Shown one piece after another: positions 42,727 through 51,934 of a DNA stretch of 64,000 bases. The DNA is from Elusimicrobiota bacterium (GTDB taxonomy: Bacteria; Elusimicrobiota; Elusimicrobia; UBA1565; UBA9628). Position numbers and translations under genes: made by a program. How positions within the stretch are numbered: the first letter of the stretch is position 1; each line of letters starts with the position of its first letter. The stretch is taken from positions 62,001-126,000 of the forward strand of contig JAPLKL010000079.1 of assembly GCA_026388095.1 (NCBI GenBank), read 5' to 3'. Below the pieces are notes generated by a model that saw only the letters and a program-made list of their open reading frames with translations, made no database searches and was not told where the DNA came from.

Positions 42727-43806
42727 GTGCCCGACTCCCAGTCCACCGAACGGCTCGTCATGCACGTGGACATGGACTGCTTCTTCGCCGCGGTGGAGGA
42801 GCGCGCCGACCCCAGCCTCAAGGGCAAGCCGGTGATCGTGGGCGCCGATCCCAAGGGCGGGCAGGGCCGGGGGATCGTGGCCACCTGCAACTACGAAGCC
42901 CGGCGCTACGGCCTGCACAGCGCCATGCCTATCTCCACAGCTTATCGCAGATGCCCCAACGGGGTCTACCTGCGGCCGCGCTTCTCCCTCTACAGCGAGG
43001 CCAGCCGAAAGGTGATGGACATCCTCCGCCGCAGCGCCGACGTGCTGGAGCCCGCTGGCATAGACGAGGCCTACCTCGACGTCTCCAGTCGGGGCAGCTT
43101 CAAGGCCGCCGGGGAGCTGGGACGGGAGATCCAGGAGCGGATACGCGCCGAAGCCGGGCTCTCCGCCTCGGTCGGCGCGGGCCCCAACAAGCTCATCGCC
43201 AAGATCGCCAGCGACCACCGCAAGCCGGGGGGCTTGACCGTGGTCATCCCGCGGCGCGTGGCCGAGTTCCTGGGGCCCAAGGGCGTAGGCGCTCTGCGGG
43301 GCGTGGGCCCCAAGACCAAGGAGCATCTCGAAGGCCTGGGCTTGCGGACCATCGCCCAGCTCCTGGGCGCCCCTGAGTCGAGGCTCATCCAGGAGTTCGG
43401 CAAGTTCGGCGGCTTCTTGTGGCGCGAGGCCCGGGGCCTCGACGACCGTCCCGTAGACCCGGACTGGGTGCAGAAATCAATCGGGCGGGAGCACACCTTC
43501 GAGACCGACACCGCGGACCTCGAGCGGGTCCACGCGCGCCTGCGTGACTGCGTGCGCGAGGTTCACCAGGAGATGATCGCGGACGGCCACTGGTGCCTGA
43601 CCTTGTGCGTCAAGGTGCGCTTCGAGGGCTATGAGACTCATTCCCGGCAGACGACCTTGAAGCTTTCCACGGGAAGCCTGGCTCAGCTGGACAGCGGGGC
43701 TTTGGCCTTGCTCGAACCCTTCCAAAGGCAGGGCAAGCGCTTCCGCCTCATCGGTTTCTCCGTCTCGAACCTGGTCCCGCCCGAGGACCTGCTGCCTCTG
43801 ACCTAA
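42727..43806 (+). CDS. dinB: DNA polymerase IV (Y-family translesion polymerase)
   Basis: A 359-residue DinB. The palm motif VMHVDMDCFFAAVEERADP and IDEAYLDVS supply the catalytic acidic residues; YEARRYGLHSAMP is the finger motif, and SVGAGPNKLIAKIASDHRKPGG is followed by the HhH thumb. It bypasses damaged template bases and causes mutation. The start is GTG at 42727, 8 bases after the barrel gene, with an alternative ATG at 42760. It lacks an obvious C-terminal clamp-binding extension. The stop overlaps the convergent gene by 4 bases. Confidence 0.93.
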   Translation: MPDSQSTERLVMHVDMDCFFAAVEERADPSLKGKPVIVGADPKGGQGRGIVATCNYEARRYGLHSAMPISTAYRRCPNGVYLRPRFSLYSEASRKVMDILRRSADVLEPAGIDEAYLDVSSRGSFKAAGELGREIQERIRAEAGLSASVGAGPNKLIAKIASDHRKPGGLTVVIPRRVAEFLGPKGVGALRGVGPKTKEHLEGLGLRTIAQLLGAPESRLIQEFGKFGGFLWREARGLDDRPVDPDWVQKSIGREHTFETDTADLERVHARLRDCVREVHQEMIADGHWCLTLCVKVRFEGYETHSRQTTLKLSTGSLAQLDSGALALLEPFQRQGKRFRLIGFSVSNLVPPEDLLPLT

Positions 43807-45662
43807 GCCTTCTTCCGGTTCTTGATCAGGCCGTGGATCTTCTTGGCCGCCCAGGCGAAGGGCTTGACGAAGGGGCAGTCCAGCAGGTTGTTCAGGGCCT
43901 GCTTGAGCGGGGACTGCGCCACCACGGGAGTCGGGCTCACGGGATAGCCGCCTTGGAATTCGGGGGTCGCGGCCACGGCATCGTCGGCCATGTACATGAT
44001 AGGCCGGCGATTGGCCTTGAGGCTGACGAGGTAGATCATGAGATCGAGGGTCTGCTGGATGGCGAAGGTGGCCCAGAACATGGGCATGCCGCCGGATCCG
44101 AAGAACACGCCGGTCAGGCAGAAGAAAAGGTCGCGGATCTGCTGGATGGCGGAGCGCTGCCAGCGCGAGATGCGGCCGTTGTCGTAGAGGGCGTTGAGGC
44201 CCTGGTAGCCCAAAGAGCCGAAGAACGAGCCGACCACCGTGGAGAGGCCCATGGCCTTCCAGTAATCCAGGGACCACGGCGGCACGGTCTTGGGCAAAGC
44301 GGTCCAGGCGATGAAGCGGAAGAGGGCGCCCCAGAACTGGCCGTAGATGAGGTTGAATATGGACTGGTAGTTGAGGCCTTTCTCCTTGCCGAGCTTGTTC
44401 TGGAAGTTGGACCAGGTGTTGATCCAGAGGCCGTGGAACACGTTGAGGCCGATGGACACGACCAAAGCCGCGATCAGGGCCAGGGGGTGGCCGGTGTACA
44501 TGCTCCCCCAGACCCCGATGGTCATGACCGTGGGCACGGCCTTGGAGACCACGCCGCCTACGAGCTCGGATGTGGTGGGGGCGGTGTAGGCGTTGTAGAT
44601 GGTCTTGCCGAGATAGGCGAGCTGGCGGAAGGGCCAGGTGACGGGCTCGATGACGTAGCGCCACAGGCGGCTGTTGACGACCGCCGTCTTCTGCTGCTGC
44701 GCCGTGGCGGCCGGACCGGTCTCAGCCGGCTTGGGAGCGGGCTTCCAGTCGACGGATATCTTCTCGACTTCGAACTTGGCGGTGACGCCCATGCCGCGCA
44801 AGGACTCATTGACCTGCTTGGCGTCCGCGTCCGTGATGCTGCCTGCGGGCGCGTTCTTGGCCAGGATGAGGCGCACGCGGCCGAGCTTGTTGAGGCTGTC
44901 CTTGAGCTCGGGGTTCGCGGCCAAGGTCTGGGGGAGCTCGGCCAAGGTGGTGACCACCGGGGCCAGGTTGGCGCGGGTGATGTAGATCTTGGTCTTGGCC
45001 AGGGCCGCGGAGGTCTCGGCCTGGGGGACGGCGATGGACTGGGTCTGCTCGGGAGCGGCAGGCTTGAGGCCGGAGGCGAAGGCTTGGTCCGGCGTGACCG
45101 CGGCCGAGATCTCCGCGGAGTCGGCCTTGGCTTTGGAGCCGGTGAAAACGGTGTCGAGGACCTGGGCCTTGCCCGCCGAGTCGTTGGCTTGGGAGATCCG
45201 CTCTACGCCGGCCTGCAGGACGAGCTGCGCGGAGACGATCTCGGCAGGGGTCTCGGTCTTCGAGGTCTGCGGGGCGGCCAGGCGGAGGGGGGCGGAGACT
45301 GAGACCGGGACTGCGGCCTGCGTGAGCTGGATGGCTTGGGTGGGAGCGTTTTGGGGGATGACGACTGGGGCGGTCTTGCCGGCCTCGACCACCGAGGGGG
45401 CGGCGGGCATGACCTTGATGGAGCCGGAGAGGCTGGCCGGGGAGAGCTGGATGCTGCCTGGGTTGACCTGGATGAGGGAGACGCCGGAGCTGCCGGTCTT
45501 GCCGGTGGCGGGGGAACCGGTGTCGGAGACGGGGGTGTTGACGCTGGCGTTGGCGCCGGCGTAGCACTCGAGGCCGGGGGAGATGAAAACGAGCGCGAAG
45601 CTGAGCGCCACGCTCGTCGAGGCCTTGATGAGTCTTCGGGTCTTGTCCATCTTATTGCCCAT
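43803..45662 (-). CDS. Large secreted/membrane protein with disordered N-terminus
   Basis: A 619-residue protein I cannot assign. A signal peptide (residues about 9-35, ending CYAGANA) leads to about 270 residues of Ala/Val/Pro/Thr/Gln-rich sequence. A small alpha/beta part follows (about 220-300, KIYITRANLAPVVTTLAELP), then several membrane helices (about 350-570). The N-terminal segment has the ordered motifs LSPASLSGS, VVEAGKTAPVVIPQNAP and VSVSAP, which recur in the secreted amylase at 49630-51792. That suggests a lineage-specific export or surface module. Confidence 0.68.
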   Translation of the reverse strand: MGNKMDKTRRLIKASTSVALSFALVFISPGLECYAGANASVNTPVSDTGSPATGKTGSSGVSLIQVNPGSIQLSPASLSGSIKVMPAAPSVVEAGKTAPVVIPQNAPTQAIQLTQAAVPVSVSAPLRLAAPQTSKTETPAEIVSAQLVLQAGVERISQANDSAGKAQVLDTVFTGSKAKADSAEISAAVTPDQAFASGLKPAAPEQTQSIAVPQAETSAALAKTKIYITRANLAPVVTTLAELPQTLAANPELKDSLNKLGRVRLILAKNAPAGSITDADAKQVNESLRGMGVTAKFEVEKISVDWKPAPKPAETGPAATAQQQKTAVVNSRLWRYVIEPVTWPFRQLAYLGKTIYNAYTAPTTSELVGGVVSKAVPTVMTIGVWGSMYTGHPLALIAALVVSIGLNVFHGLWINTWSNFQNKLGKEKGLNYQSIFNLIYGQFWGALFRFIAWTALPKTVPPWSLDYWKAMGLSTVVGSFFGSLGYQGLNALYDNGRISRWQRSAIQQIRDLFFCLTGVFFGSGGMPMFWATFAIQQTLDLMIYLVSLKANRRPIMYMADDAVAATPEFQGGYPVSPTPVVAQSPLKQALNNLLDCPFVKPFAWAAKKIHGLIKNRKKA

Positions 45663-45822
45663 CCTCGCGATAGTATGGGTCCGCGAGAGAAAGAATGGCT
45701 GGGCCCAAGGGGCAGGGGGCCTTGATTTTAGGGCCCTGTGCAGCTTGGGACCTTTGCCGGACTCTCCAATGCTAGCTTAGCCCCAAAAGCCGGGATTGGC
45801 AAGGTTTTTTTCTGGGGTGCGT

Positions 45823-47055
45823 CTAGGCGGCGCGGGAGAAACACCGCGCGGCCAAGCTATCCAGCCGCGCCATGGCGCCCTTGTCGCCGAAGCGCACGAA
45901 CTCGGGGTCGCGGAAGAAGGTCGTGAACACCGCGTAGGAGCCCCAGGCCACCACCAGCACCGACGTGGTCAGGATGGTGTAGAACCTCTGATAGCCGAAG
46001 CTCGCGAACAGGCCGAACTGCATGGTCAGGCTCGAAAGCTGGTAGAGGTGCATCATGGTGTTGTGACCGATGAATCCCACCTTGCGCATCTTGTTGATGG
46101 CCGGGATCAGCGGCCCGCCCGAGAGCATGCCTTGGAGTATGTTCAGGAATATGAGGCCGATGCCGGACCAGGTGTAAACCAAGGGGTTCTCGCCCAGAGG
46201 CCCCAGAACCAGACGGTTGAGGAACTCGAAGCCGCAGAGCTGGAAGTACACGAAGAAGAGGTCCCCGAAGTAGGCTTTGTATATGCGCAGGAGGCCGGTC
46301 ATCCTGCCCAGGAACTTCATGTAGGTCTGGCCGAACACCGTGAAGATCGCGTCCTGGAACTGGTACCAGGACGTGGAGAGGATCGCCCGCATCACGGGCA
46401 GCTCGCCTTTCTGCACGCTCGTGATCATGAAGCCCAGGCGCACCACCAGGTTCAAGCCGAAGGTCTTGTAGTAAAGATAGCGGAAGTCCTGCTGGTTCGG
46501 CTTGGTCATGCAAGACCTGAAGATGGCCTTCATGTTGCGGAAGAAGTCCATGTCGAACTCGACGAGGCCCTTCTTCTTCGGCACCGGCTTGTCGTGCGCC
46601 TCGGCCTTGGCAAGCTTCTCTTTCCGATACTGCTTCTTCTCGTGGTCGTCGAGGAAATAGCCCTTCAGGTCCTCGAAGAAGGCGGTCTCATGCAAGGACA
46701 CCTTGCAGCAGACCGCGTCGTGGAAGCGGCTGCGCAGCGTGCGGATGAAGTTGCGGTCCTCGGGGGATATCTCGGTGAGCAGGTTGCTGCCCATGCCCTC
46801 GGAATAGGTGCGCGTGGGATAGACCACCATGAAGACCCGGTCCGCGCCGGCAAGGACTTTGTGGTTGTCTTCCAAGAAGAGGTCTGAGTGGCAGACCCTG
46901 CGCAGGTTCCCGTTGCCCTGATGGTCGAGGTCCGCGCCTTGGCAGAGGTAGTAGGCCCGCTCGAAATGAGTCGCGGTCTCACCTTTGACCGCGGTGTCCA
47001 CGGCCAGGATCACGGCGCTCCTCGGGTCGATCTGCGGGCCGCTGGGCTTATGCAT
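45823..47055 (-). CDS. Multi-spanning membrane protein, unknown
   Basis: A 410-residue protein with no recognised family. The N-terminal 190 residues are soluble, with ILAVDTAVKGETATHFERAY and several Cys (YLCQGAD, RRVCHSDL, DAVCCKV). The C-terminal half has about five or six membrane helices (for example YFGDLFFVYFQLCGFEFL and IGLIFLNILQGMLSGGPLI). It sits between the other membrane protein and a GH13 enzyme on the same strand. TATAAT lies 11 bases before the ATG. Confidence 0.66.
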   Translation of the reverse strand: MHKPSGPQIDPRSAVILAVDTAVKGETATHFERAYYLCQGADLDHQGNGNLRRVCHSDLFLEDNHKVLAGADRVFMVVYPTRTYSEGMGSNLLTEISPEDRNFIRTLRSRFHDAVCCKVSLHETAFFEDLKGYFLDDHEKKQYRKEKLAKAEAHDKPVPKKKGLVEFDMDFFRNMKAIFRSCMTKPNQQDFRYLYYKTFGLNLVVRLGFMITSVQKGELPVMRAILSTSWYQFQDAIFTVFGQTYMKFLGRMTGLLRIYKAYFGDLFFVYFQLCGFEFLNRLVLGPLGENPLVYTWSGIGLIFLNILQGMLSGGPLIPAINKMRKVGFIGHNTMMHLYQLSSLTMQFGLFASFGYQRFYTILTTSVLVVAWGSYAVFTTFFRDPEFVRFGDKGAMARLDSLAARCFSRAA

Positions 47056-47066
47056 GGGGCCTCTAC

Positions 47067-47072
47067 ATTATA
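47067..47072 (-). promoter_or_regulatory. -10 element of the 410-residue membrane protein gene
   Basis: Minus-strand TATAAT, 11 bases before the ATG at 47055; it lies within the 18-base gap to the upstream GH13 gene stop. Confidence 0.5.
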
Positions 47073-47073
47073 G

Positions 47074-49506
47074 CTATAGTTCGAAGAGAACGTGGTCGAA
47101 TATCTTGGGCACGCCCGCGGCCGCCTGGCCGTCGAGCGCGAAGAAGTTCCAGTCTTCCTTGGCGTCCGCGACGAGACGGGGCTCGCCCAGGTAGCCGTCC
47201 CAGGTGGAGATGAAGACCTTCATCCCGGAGAAGGTCTCGATCGAGTCGAAGAACCGGTTGGAGAAGGTGAAGGTGACGAGGCGCTTCTTGAGCTCCACCT
47301 TGTCCGTCACGTCTCCCAGAAGAGGCGCGCCGAAGGAGTCGGGCGTGGAGTCCTCGGCGCCGAAGGAGCGGATGCCCCAGCCGTAGAGCAGGAAGCCCTG
47401 GTTGAACTCGAAGTCGTCGCGCGCATGGCCCAGCTTGGGGAGGAACTTGCGGCCCGGCTGGCCCGGGAAATCGAAGAACACGTTGAAATAGACGTGGTCG
47501 TAGCCGTGCGGCGGGTTCCACGCGTTGGTGACCCGCTCCATGCGCAGGCGCAGCTGGAGGTCCCGGCCGCTGGTGTAGGCGCCGACGCTCTCCAAAGACA
47601 ATTGGCCGTCGTAGCTCGGATCCGCCGGGGCGTGGACCTTGCGGTGCAACCCTCCCTTCTGGTCCCTGGGAACCTTGGCTTTGGCCAGGATCTCGTAGGG
47701 ATTGCGGACCTTCAGGGGCACGGCAGGGGACAGGATGTGCCCGCCGGCCTTGGTCGCGGCCAGCAAGGCGACCGTGTGCGGGCCGTTGTCCAAGGCCGCG
47801 GTGTCGAGAGAGACGGTCCCGGAACCGGCCGGCAGCGGGATGCGGCGGCCGTAGTTGTCGTCGGCCAGAAGGAAGATCTCGGAGATCTCCTGCGGCTTTT
47901 TCAGGCACAGGCCCAGGTCCAAGGTCCCTTTGACCGCGCCGGTCGGACAGCCCTTGAGCTCCATCTCCGGCGCTGTCCGGTCCGGCTCGGCTTTCCGCGC
48001 CCCCTTGATGAGGAGGAACGACTCCGGCGCCAAGGCCAAAGAACCCGTAGCGGCGGTGCGGCCCTCGGAAGAGAGCAGGACCTCATGCGCCTCGAAGCCG
48101 CCGGGCAATTCGTAGAACATGGAGTCCGCCGCCGTGTTGAAGACCGCCACACAGGTCTCCTCCCGGAGGCTCATGGAATAGGCGAAGAGCCCGCAGCCCG
48201 GCGAGGTCCGCTCGACTACGAGGTCGCCCCGCGAGAAAACGGGATTGGCTTTGCGCAGCTCGATGAGTTTGCCCAGGAACGCGGCCTGAGGAGAGGCCCG
48301 GTCGTAGAACTTGTCGTCGAACATCTTCTGCCGCGAGAGCGTGAAGCCGGCCTCGGTGCCGTAGGTGAGGCACGGGATGCCGGGCAGGGTGAAGAGGGCC
48401 AGCAAAGACTGCTGCACCGCCGCGGCCGAGCCCCGGCTGCAGATGCGCTCCACGTCGTGGTTGTCCAGGAAATTGACCCAGAGGTGGCGGTTGTGGCGCT
48501 TGGCGCGCAAGGCCTTGCCCAGGCGCTCGGTGGGGAGCTTGCGGAAGAAGACCTGGGTGAGGGCTTCGTTGAGAGGCAGGTCTATGGCCGAGTCGAGGCG
48601 GCAGGTCCGCCCCTCCTTGACGTAGCGGTTGATGGCCTTGTAGTCATAGGACCAGACTTCGCCGAAGACGAGGAAGTCGTCCTTGCCCTGCTGCTCCGCG
48701 AAGCGCTTGACGCCGAGCTCGCCAGGCGCCTCGTCATGCAGGAAGCGCTCGTAGAAGGATTCGGGGGTGTAGTAGACGGTGTCCACGCGGAAGCCGTCCA
48801 CGCCGACGGCCTCGATCCAGTAGCGGTAGATCTCCTTGAAGCGCCTGACGACCTCGGGGTTGTTGAGATTGATGTCGTCGAGGTCGCCCATGGCGTAGGT
48901 CAAGGTCTGCTCGCGGCTGTTGAAGTCCGTGATATTGGGCGTGAAATTGTAGACGGCCGCGGCCTTCTGTCCCGGGATGTTCGGGTTGTTGAGGCGGAAG
49001 ACGGGGTCGTTGGGGGCCTTGGGCGGCAGGTCGGGGGGGTAGGAGCCGTCCAGGCTGCGCCAGTTCTTCTCCGGATGGGCGGGGTCGTAGTCCTTGGCGT
49101 CCACGGTGAAGTAGTTGCCGGTGTGGTTGACCACGATGTCCTGGATGACCTTGAGGCCGAGCTTGTGGGCTTCGGATACGAGCTGCTGGTAGTCCTCCAG
49201 CGTGCCGAAGTGGGGGTCGATCTTGGTGAAGTCGTAGGCCCAGTAGCCGTGGAAGCCGCGGGTCTTGATGTAGGGGTTGATCCACTGGTTGTGCACGGGA
49301 GGGGTGAGCCAGACCGCGTCGAAGCCCAGGGCCTTTATGTGCGGGAGCCTGGAGATGACGCCTTTGAGGTCGCCGCCCTGGAAGCAGTCGTCGTTGTCCG
49401 GGTCGAACTCGCCTTTGCCGAAATCGTCGATGGTGGCGTCGCCGTTGCAGAAGCGGTCGATGAGGATGAAGTAGATGACCTTGTCCTGCCAGGCTTTGAG
49501 GCTCAT
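47074..49506 (-). CDS. GH13 alpha-amylase-family enzyme with C-terminal beta domain
   Basis: An 810-residue glycoside hydrolase. The (beta/alpha)8 barrel (about 1-450) has VIQDIVVNHTGNY, nucleophile Asp in GFRVDTVYY, acid/base Glu in VFGEVWSYD and third Asp in FLDNHDVERI. The following part (about 480-800) includes a barrel-flanking beta domain and a C-terminal domain resembling glucodextranase-C/DOMON modules (GYDHVYFNVFFDFPGQPG). No signal peptide is evident, unlike the neighbouring amylase. It should act on alpha-glucans or maltodextrins. TACATT lies 13 bases before the ATG. Confidence 0.9.
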   Translation of the reverse strand: MSLKAWQDKVIYFILIDRFCNGDATIDDFGKGEFDPDNDDCFQGGDLKGVISRLPHIKALGFDAVWLTPPVHNQWINPYIKTRGFHGYWAYDFTKIDPHFGTLEDYQQLVSEAHKLGLKVIQDIVVNHTGNYFTVDAKDYDPAHPEKNWRSLDGSYPPDLPPKAPNDPVFRLNNPNIPGQKAAAVYNFTPNITDFNSREQTLTYAMGDLDDINLNNPEVVRRFKEIYRYWIEAVGVDGFRVDTVYYTPESFYERFLHDEAPGELGVKRFAEQQGKDDFLVFGEVWSYDYKAINRYVKEGRTCRLDSAIDLPLNEALTQVFFRKLPTERLGKALRAKRHNRHLWVNFLDNHDVERICSRGSAAAVQQSLLALFTLPGIPCLTYGTEAGFTLSRQKMFDDKFYDRASPQAAFLGKLIELRKANPVFSRGDLVVERTSPGCGLFAYSMSLREETCVAVFNTAADSMFYELPGGFEAHEVLLSSEGRTAATGSLALAPESFLLIKGARKAEPDRTAPEMELKGCPTGAVKGTLDLGLCLKKPQEISEIFLLADDNYGRRIPLPAGSGTVSLDTAALDNGPHTVALLAATKAGGHILSPAVPLKVRNPYEILAKAKVPRDQKGGLHRKVHAPADPSYDGQLSLESVGAYTSGRDLQLRLRMERVTNAWNPPHGYDHVYFNVFFDFPGQPGRKFLPKLGHARDDFEFNQGFLLYGWGIRSFGAEDSTPDSFGAPLLGDVTDKVELKKRLVTFTFSNRFFDSIETFSGMKVFISTWDGYLGEPRLVADAKEDWNFFALDGQAAAGVPKIFDHVLFEL

Positions 49507-49519
49507 GGGGTGTGGTCAG

Positions 49520-49525
49520 AATGTA
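49520..49525 (-). promoter_or_regulatory. -10-like element of GH13 gene
   Basis: Minus-strand TACATT, 13 bases before the ATG at 49506. Confidence 0.35.
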
Positions 49526-49583
49526 CAAATTTTAACGGCATGGCCACCGGCCACCTCTAAAGGAACAAACGAACCGAAGAATG

Positions 49584-49610
49584 GCCCGGGCCCCTCGTAG
49601 GGGCCCGGGC
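49584..49610 (-). terminator. Intrinsic terminator after secreted amylase
   Basis: A perfect 12-bp GC stem (GCCCGGGCCCCT with AGGGGCCCGGGC, loop of 3) lies 20 bases after the amylase stop. In minus-strand direction it is followed by a T-rich tract ending TTCGTTTGTTCC. Confidence 0.65.
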
Positions 49611-49629
49611 TACAAGAACGGCAACGGCC

Positions 49630-51792
49630 CTATTTGGCCTTGGATTTGACAAAGACTCTCACGCCGTGGGGCGGGACCTGCACCCAGACCTTGGCGCCGC
49701 CTTCCTGCGGGGCGTAGGCCTTGGCCTTGTTGGCCGGGTCCACGGCGTCTTCGAGCACCGTGCCCGCCGGGGTCAGGCTGCCGTCCACGTACATGTCCGC
49801 GGACCGGGCCTCGGTGGCGGTGTTGAGCACGACTAAGACTTCTTCGCCCTTGTAGATGCGGCTGAAAGCGTAGATGCCCGCGCCGTTCTGGTCCGACCAG
49901 CGCACGTACTGCTCGCCGCGCGACAGGGCCGGGTGCGCCTTGCGCAGGTCGGCCAGCTGCTTGAGCCAGAGATAGGTGGGAGCGTGGGTGTCGAACTTGT
50001 CGCCCGCGGAGCTGGGGAACTTGTACTGCCCATCGGCGAACATGTCCGGCCGGTTCTCCGGGTCCGCGGGGAGCCACGGGCCCTCGGGGTCGAGCCGGTC
50101 CGTGGTCTGCCGGAACGCCTGCTCCGTGCCGTAGTAGATCAGCGGGATGCCCGTGCTGAAGAGCAGGAAAGCCATGGCCATCTTGAGGACGCTCACCGGC
50201 TCGCCGTTTCTTAGGAAGCGGTAGGTGTCGTGCAGGTCGATGAAGCGCAGCAGGCGGCTCACCGAGGAGCCCAGCACCGACATCGCCTGCTTGAGGCTGT
50301 CTTCGATGGCCCGCGCCGGGGCCTTGCCGTGCAAGGCCCAGTTGAGGCGGCGGTACTCGGGATAGGCGTAGGCGCTGTCGATTCCCGCCTCGTTGAGGTC
50401 CCGGGCCACGTCCCCGTCCACGCCCGTGGAGTTCTCGCCCAGGATGAAGAGGTTCTTCTTGCCGAGCTTGGCCGCGTACTCGCGGACCTCCTTGGTGAAG
50501 CGCACGCGGAAAGCCGGGTTGATGTGGCGGATGGCGTCGATGCGGAAGCCGTCTATGTCGGTCTCCTTGAGCCACCACTGCGCCATGTGGATGAGCTTCT
50601 CCTGGACCTCGGGCTTCTCGGAGGCCCAGTGCCTGTAGTTGGGGGGGAAATCGCCGTTGATGGCCTGGTCGTGATCGTCCCAGTTCCCGATGACCCCGTG
50701 CCGGGTGAAATTCTCGGGCGCGGTCATCTCGGTCGGGAAGAGCTTGTGGTTCCAGACCCCGATCTCCTTGGGCGCCTGGTCCAGGCCGCGCCACTGCGAG
50801 CCGTCCTTGTACTCGAAGACCGGGCCCACGTGGTTGATGAGCAGGTCGAAGACCACGCGCAGGCCGCGCTGGTGCGCCTTGGCCACCAGCTCCTTGAAAT
50901 CCGCCATGGTGCCCAGTTGGGGGTCCACGGCCAGAAGGTGCAGGGGCGCGTAGCCGTGGTAAGCCTCGGGGATTCCCAGGACCACCGGGTTGAGGATGAT
51001 GGTGGTCACGCCCGAGCCCTGGATGTAATCGAGCTTGTCGATGAGGCCGCGCAGGTCGCCGCCGTGGCGGGTGTTTCCGCTCTTGGGGTCGCCCATGGGC
51101 TTGCCCTGGGGGCTGCGCGCGAAGCGGTCCAGGAAGACGGAGTACATGACCTCGTCGCGCCAGTCCTCGGGGGAGGCGGTGTAGGCGCGGTTGGGGTCGA
51201 TGGCCACGGAGGCTTCGGCCAAGGACTTCGGAGCCTCGGCCGGGAATTCCGGCTCGGTTCCGATGGCCGGGTCGACCGCCTTCTTCTCGAAGGGGGCCGC
51301 CAGGCGCACCGGCAGGGTCGCGGAGACGCGGCGGAGGGACTCGCCCTGCAGGGGCGCCACGGCCGGGGCCGGGCCGGAAAGAGTGGCGTTGGCGACGAAC
51401 TGTCCGCTGCCGGCGGAGGGCACCGCGGCCGCGGCCGGAGCGGTCCGCGAAATCGGGGCGCTGACCGGCGCCTGGAGGACGGTCTTGACCTCGACCGGAG
51501 CCTGGGGGGCGATGACCGAAGGATCCAGGCCGGCCTTCACGACCGGGACCGTGAGGGAAGCGCCGCTCAGGGAGCCGGAGAGGTTGGCGGGGGCCAAGAG
51601 CCCGACCTCGAGCTTGGGCAGCGCCGTCGGGGAATTGCCGCCCACCGCGGCCGAGGAGTTCGCGCTTTGGCCGCCCTCCGCCGAGACCTGGCCGGAGACC
51701 ACGTTGCCGGCGAAGACGAAGCCCGGCTGGGCCGCCAGCAAGGCCGCGATCAGGGCCAGGGCCAAAGACTTGCGCAGGGCTTCGTGCTTCAT
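49630..51792 (-). CDS. Secreted GH13 alpha-amylase
   Basis: About 720 residues. The signal peptide (MKHEALRKSLALALIAALLA) is followed by about 190 residues of Ala/Pro/Val-rich sequence containing LAPANLSGS, VVKAGLDPSVIAPQAP and PVSAP, echoing the 619-residue neighbour. The catalytic barrel starts near 205 (WRDEVMYSVFLDRFARSP). It has VVFDLLINHVGP, nucleophile GFRIDAIRHI, acid/base LFILGENSTG and FIDLHDTYRF. A C-terminal beta domain ends KVWVQVPPHGVRVFVK. It is likely exported or surface-bound to degrade alpha-glucan. ATG 51792 is preferred over 51813 because TACACT lies 6 bases before it. Confidence 0.9.
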   Translation of the reverse strand: MKHEALRKSLALALIAALLAAQPGFVFAGNVVSGQVSAEGGQSANSSAAVGGNSPTALPKLEVGLLAPANLSGSLSGASLTVPVVKAGLDPSVIAPQAPVEVKTVLQAPVSAPISRTAPAAAAVPSAGSGQFVANATLSGPAPAVAPLQGESLRRVSATLPVRLAAPFEKKAVDPAIGTEPEFPAEAPKSLAEASVAIDPNRAYTASPEDWRDEVMYSVFLDRFARSPQGKPMGDPKSGNTRHGGDLRGLIDKLDYIQGSGVTTIILNPVVLGIPEAYHGYAPLHLLAVDPQLGTMADFKELVAKAHQRGLRVVFDLLINHVGPVFEYKDGSQWRGLDQAPKEIGVWNHKLFPTEMTAPENFTRHGVIGNWDDHDQAINGDFPPNYRHWASEKPEVQEKLIHMAQWWLKETDIDGFRIDAIRHINPAFRVRFTKEVREYAAKLGKKNLFILGENSTGVDGDVARDLNEAGIDSAYAYPEYRRLNWALHGKAPARAIEDSLKQAMSVLGSSVSRLLRFIDLHDTYRFLRNGEPVSVLKMAMAFLLFSTGIPLIYYGTEQAFRQTTDRLDPEGPWLPADPENRPDMFADGQYKFPSSAGDKFDTHAPTYLWLKQLADLRKAHPALSRGEQYVRWSDQNGAGIYAFSRIYKGEEVLVVLNTATEARSADMYVDGSLTPAGTVLEDAVDPANKAKAYAPQEGGAKVWVQVPPHGVRVFVKSKAK

Positions 51793-51798
51793 ACTGTC

Positions 51799-51804
51799 AG
51801 TGTA
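51799..51804 (-). promoter_or_regulatory. -10 element of secreted amylase
   Basis: Minus-strand TACACT, exactly 6 bases before the ATG at 51792; leaderless geometry. Confidence 0.42.
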
Positions 51805-51934
51805 GGGCGGCAAGTCATCACATGCCTGAGCCGTCCGGTCCCTCCGGCCCAGTGTGTGGGCCCAGCCGGAAATGGGCCCTTAGGGCCTGCTCCCTGCATC
51901 CTCGTGAGAAGTATTGTGCCTATACGCGGGAATA

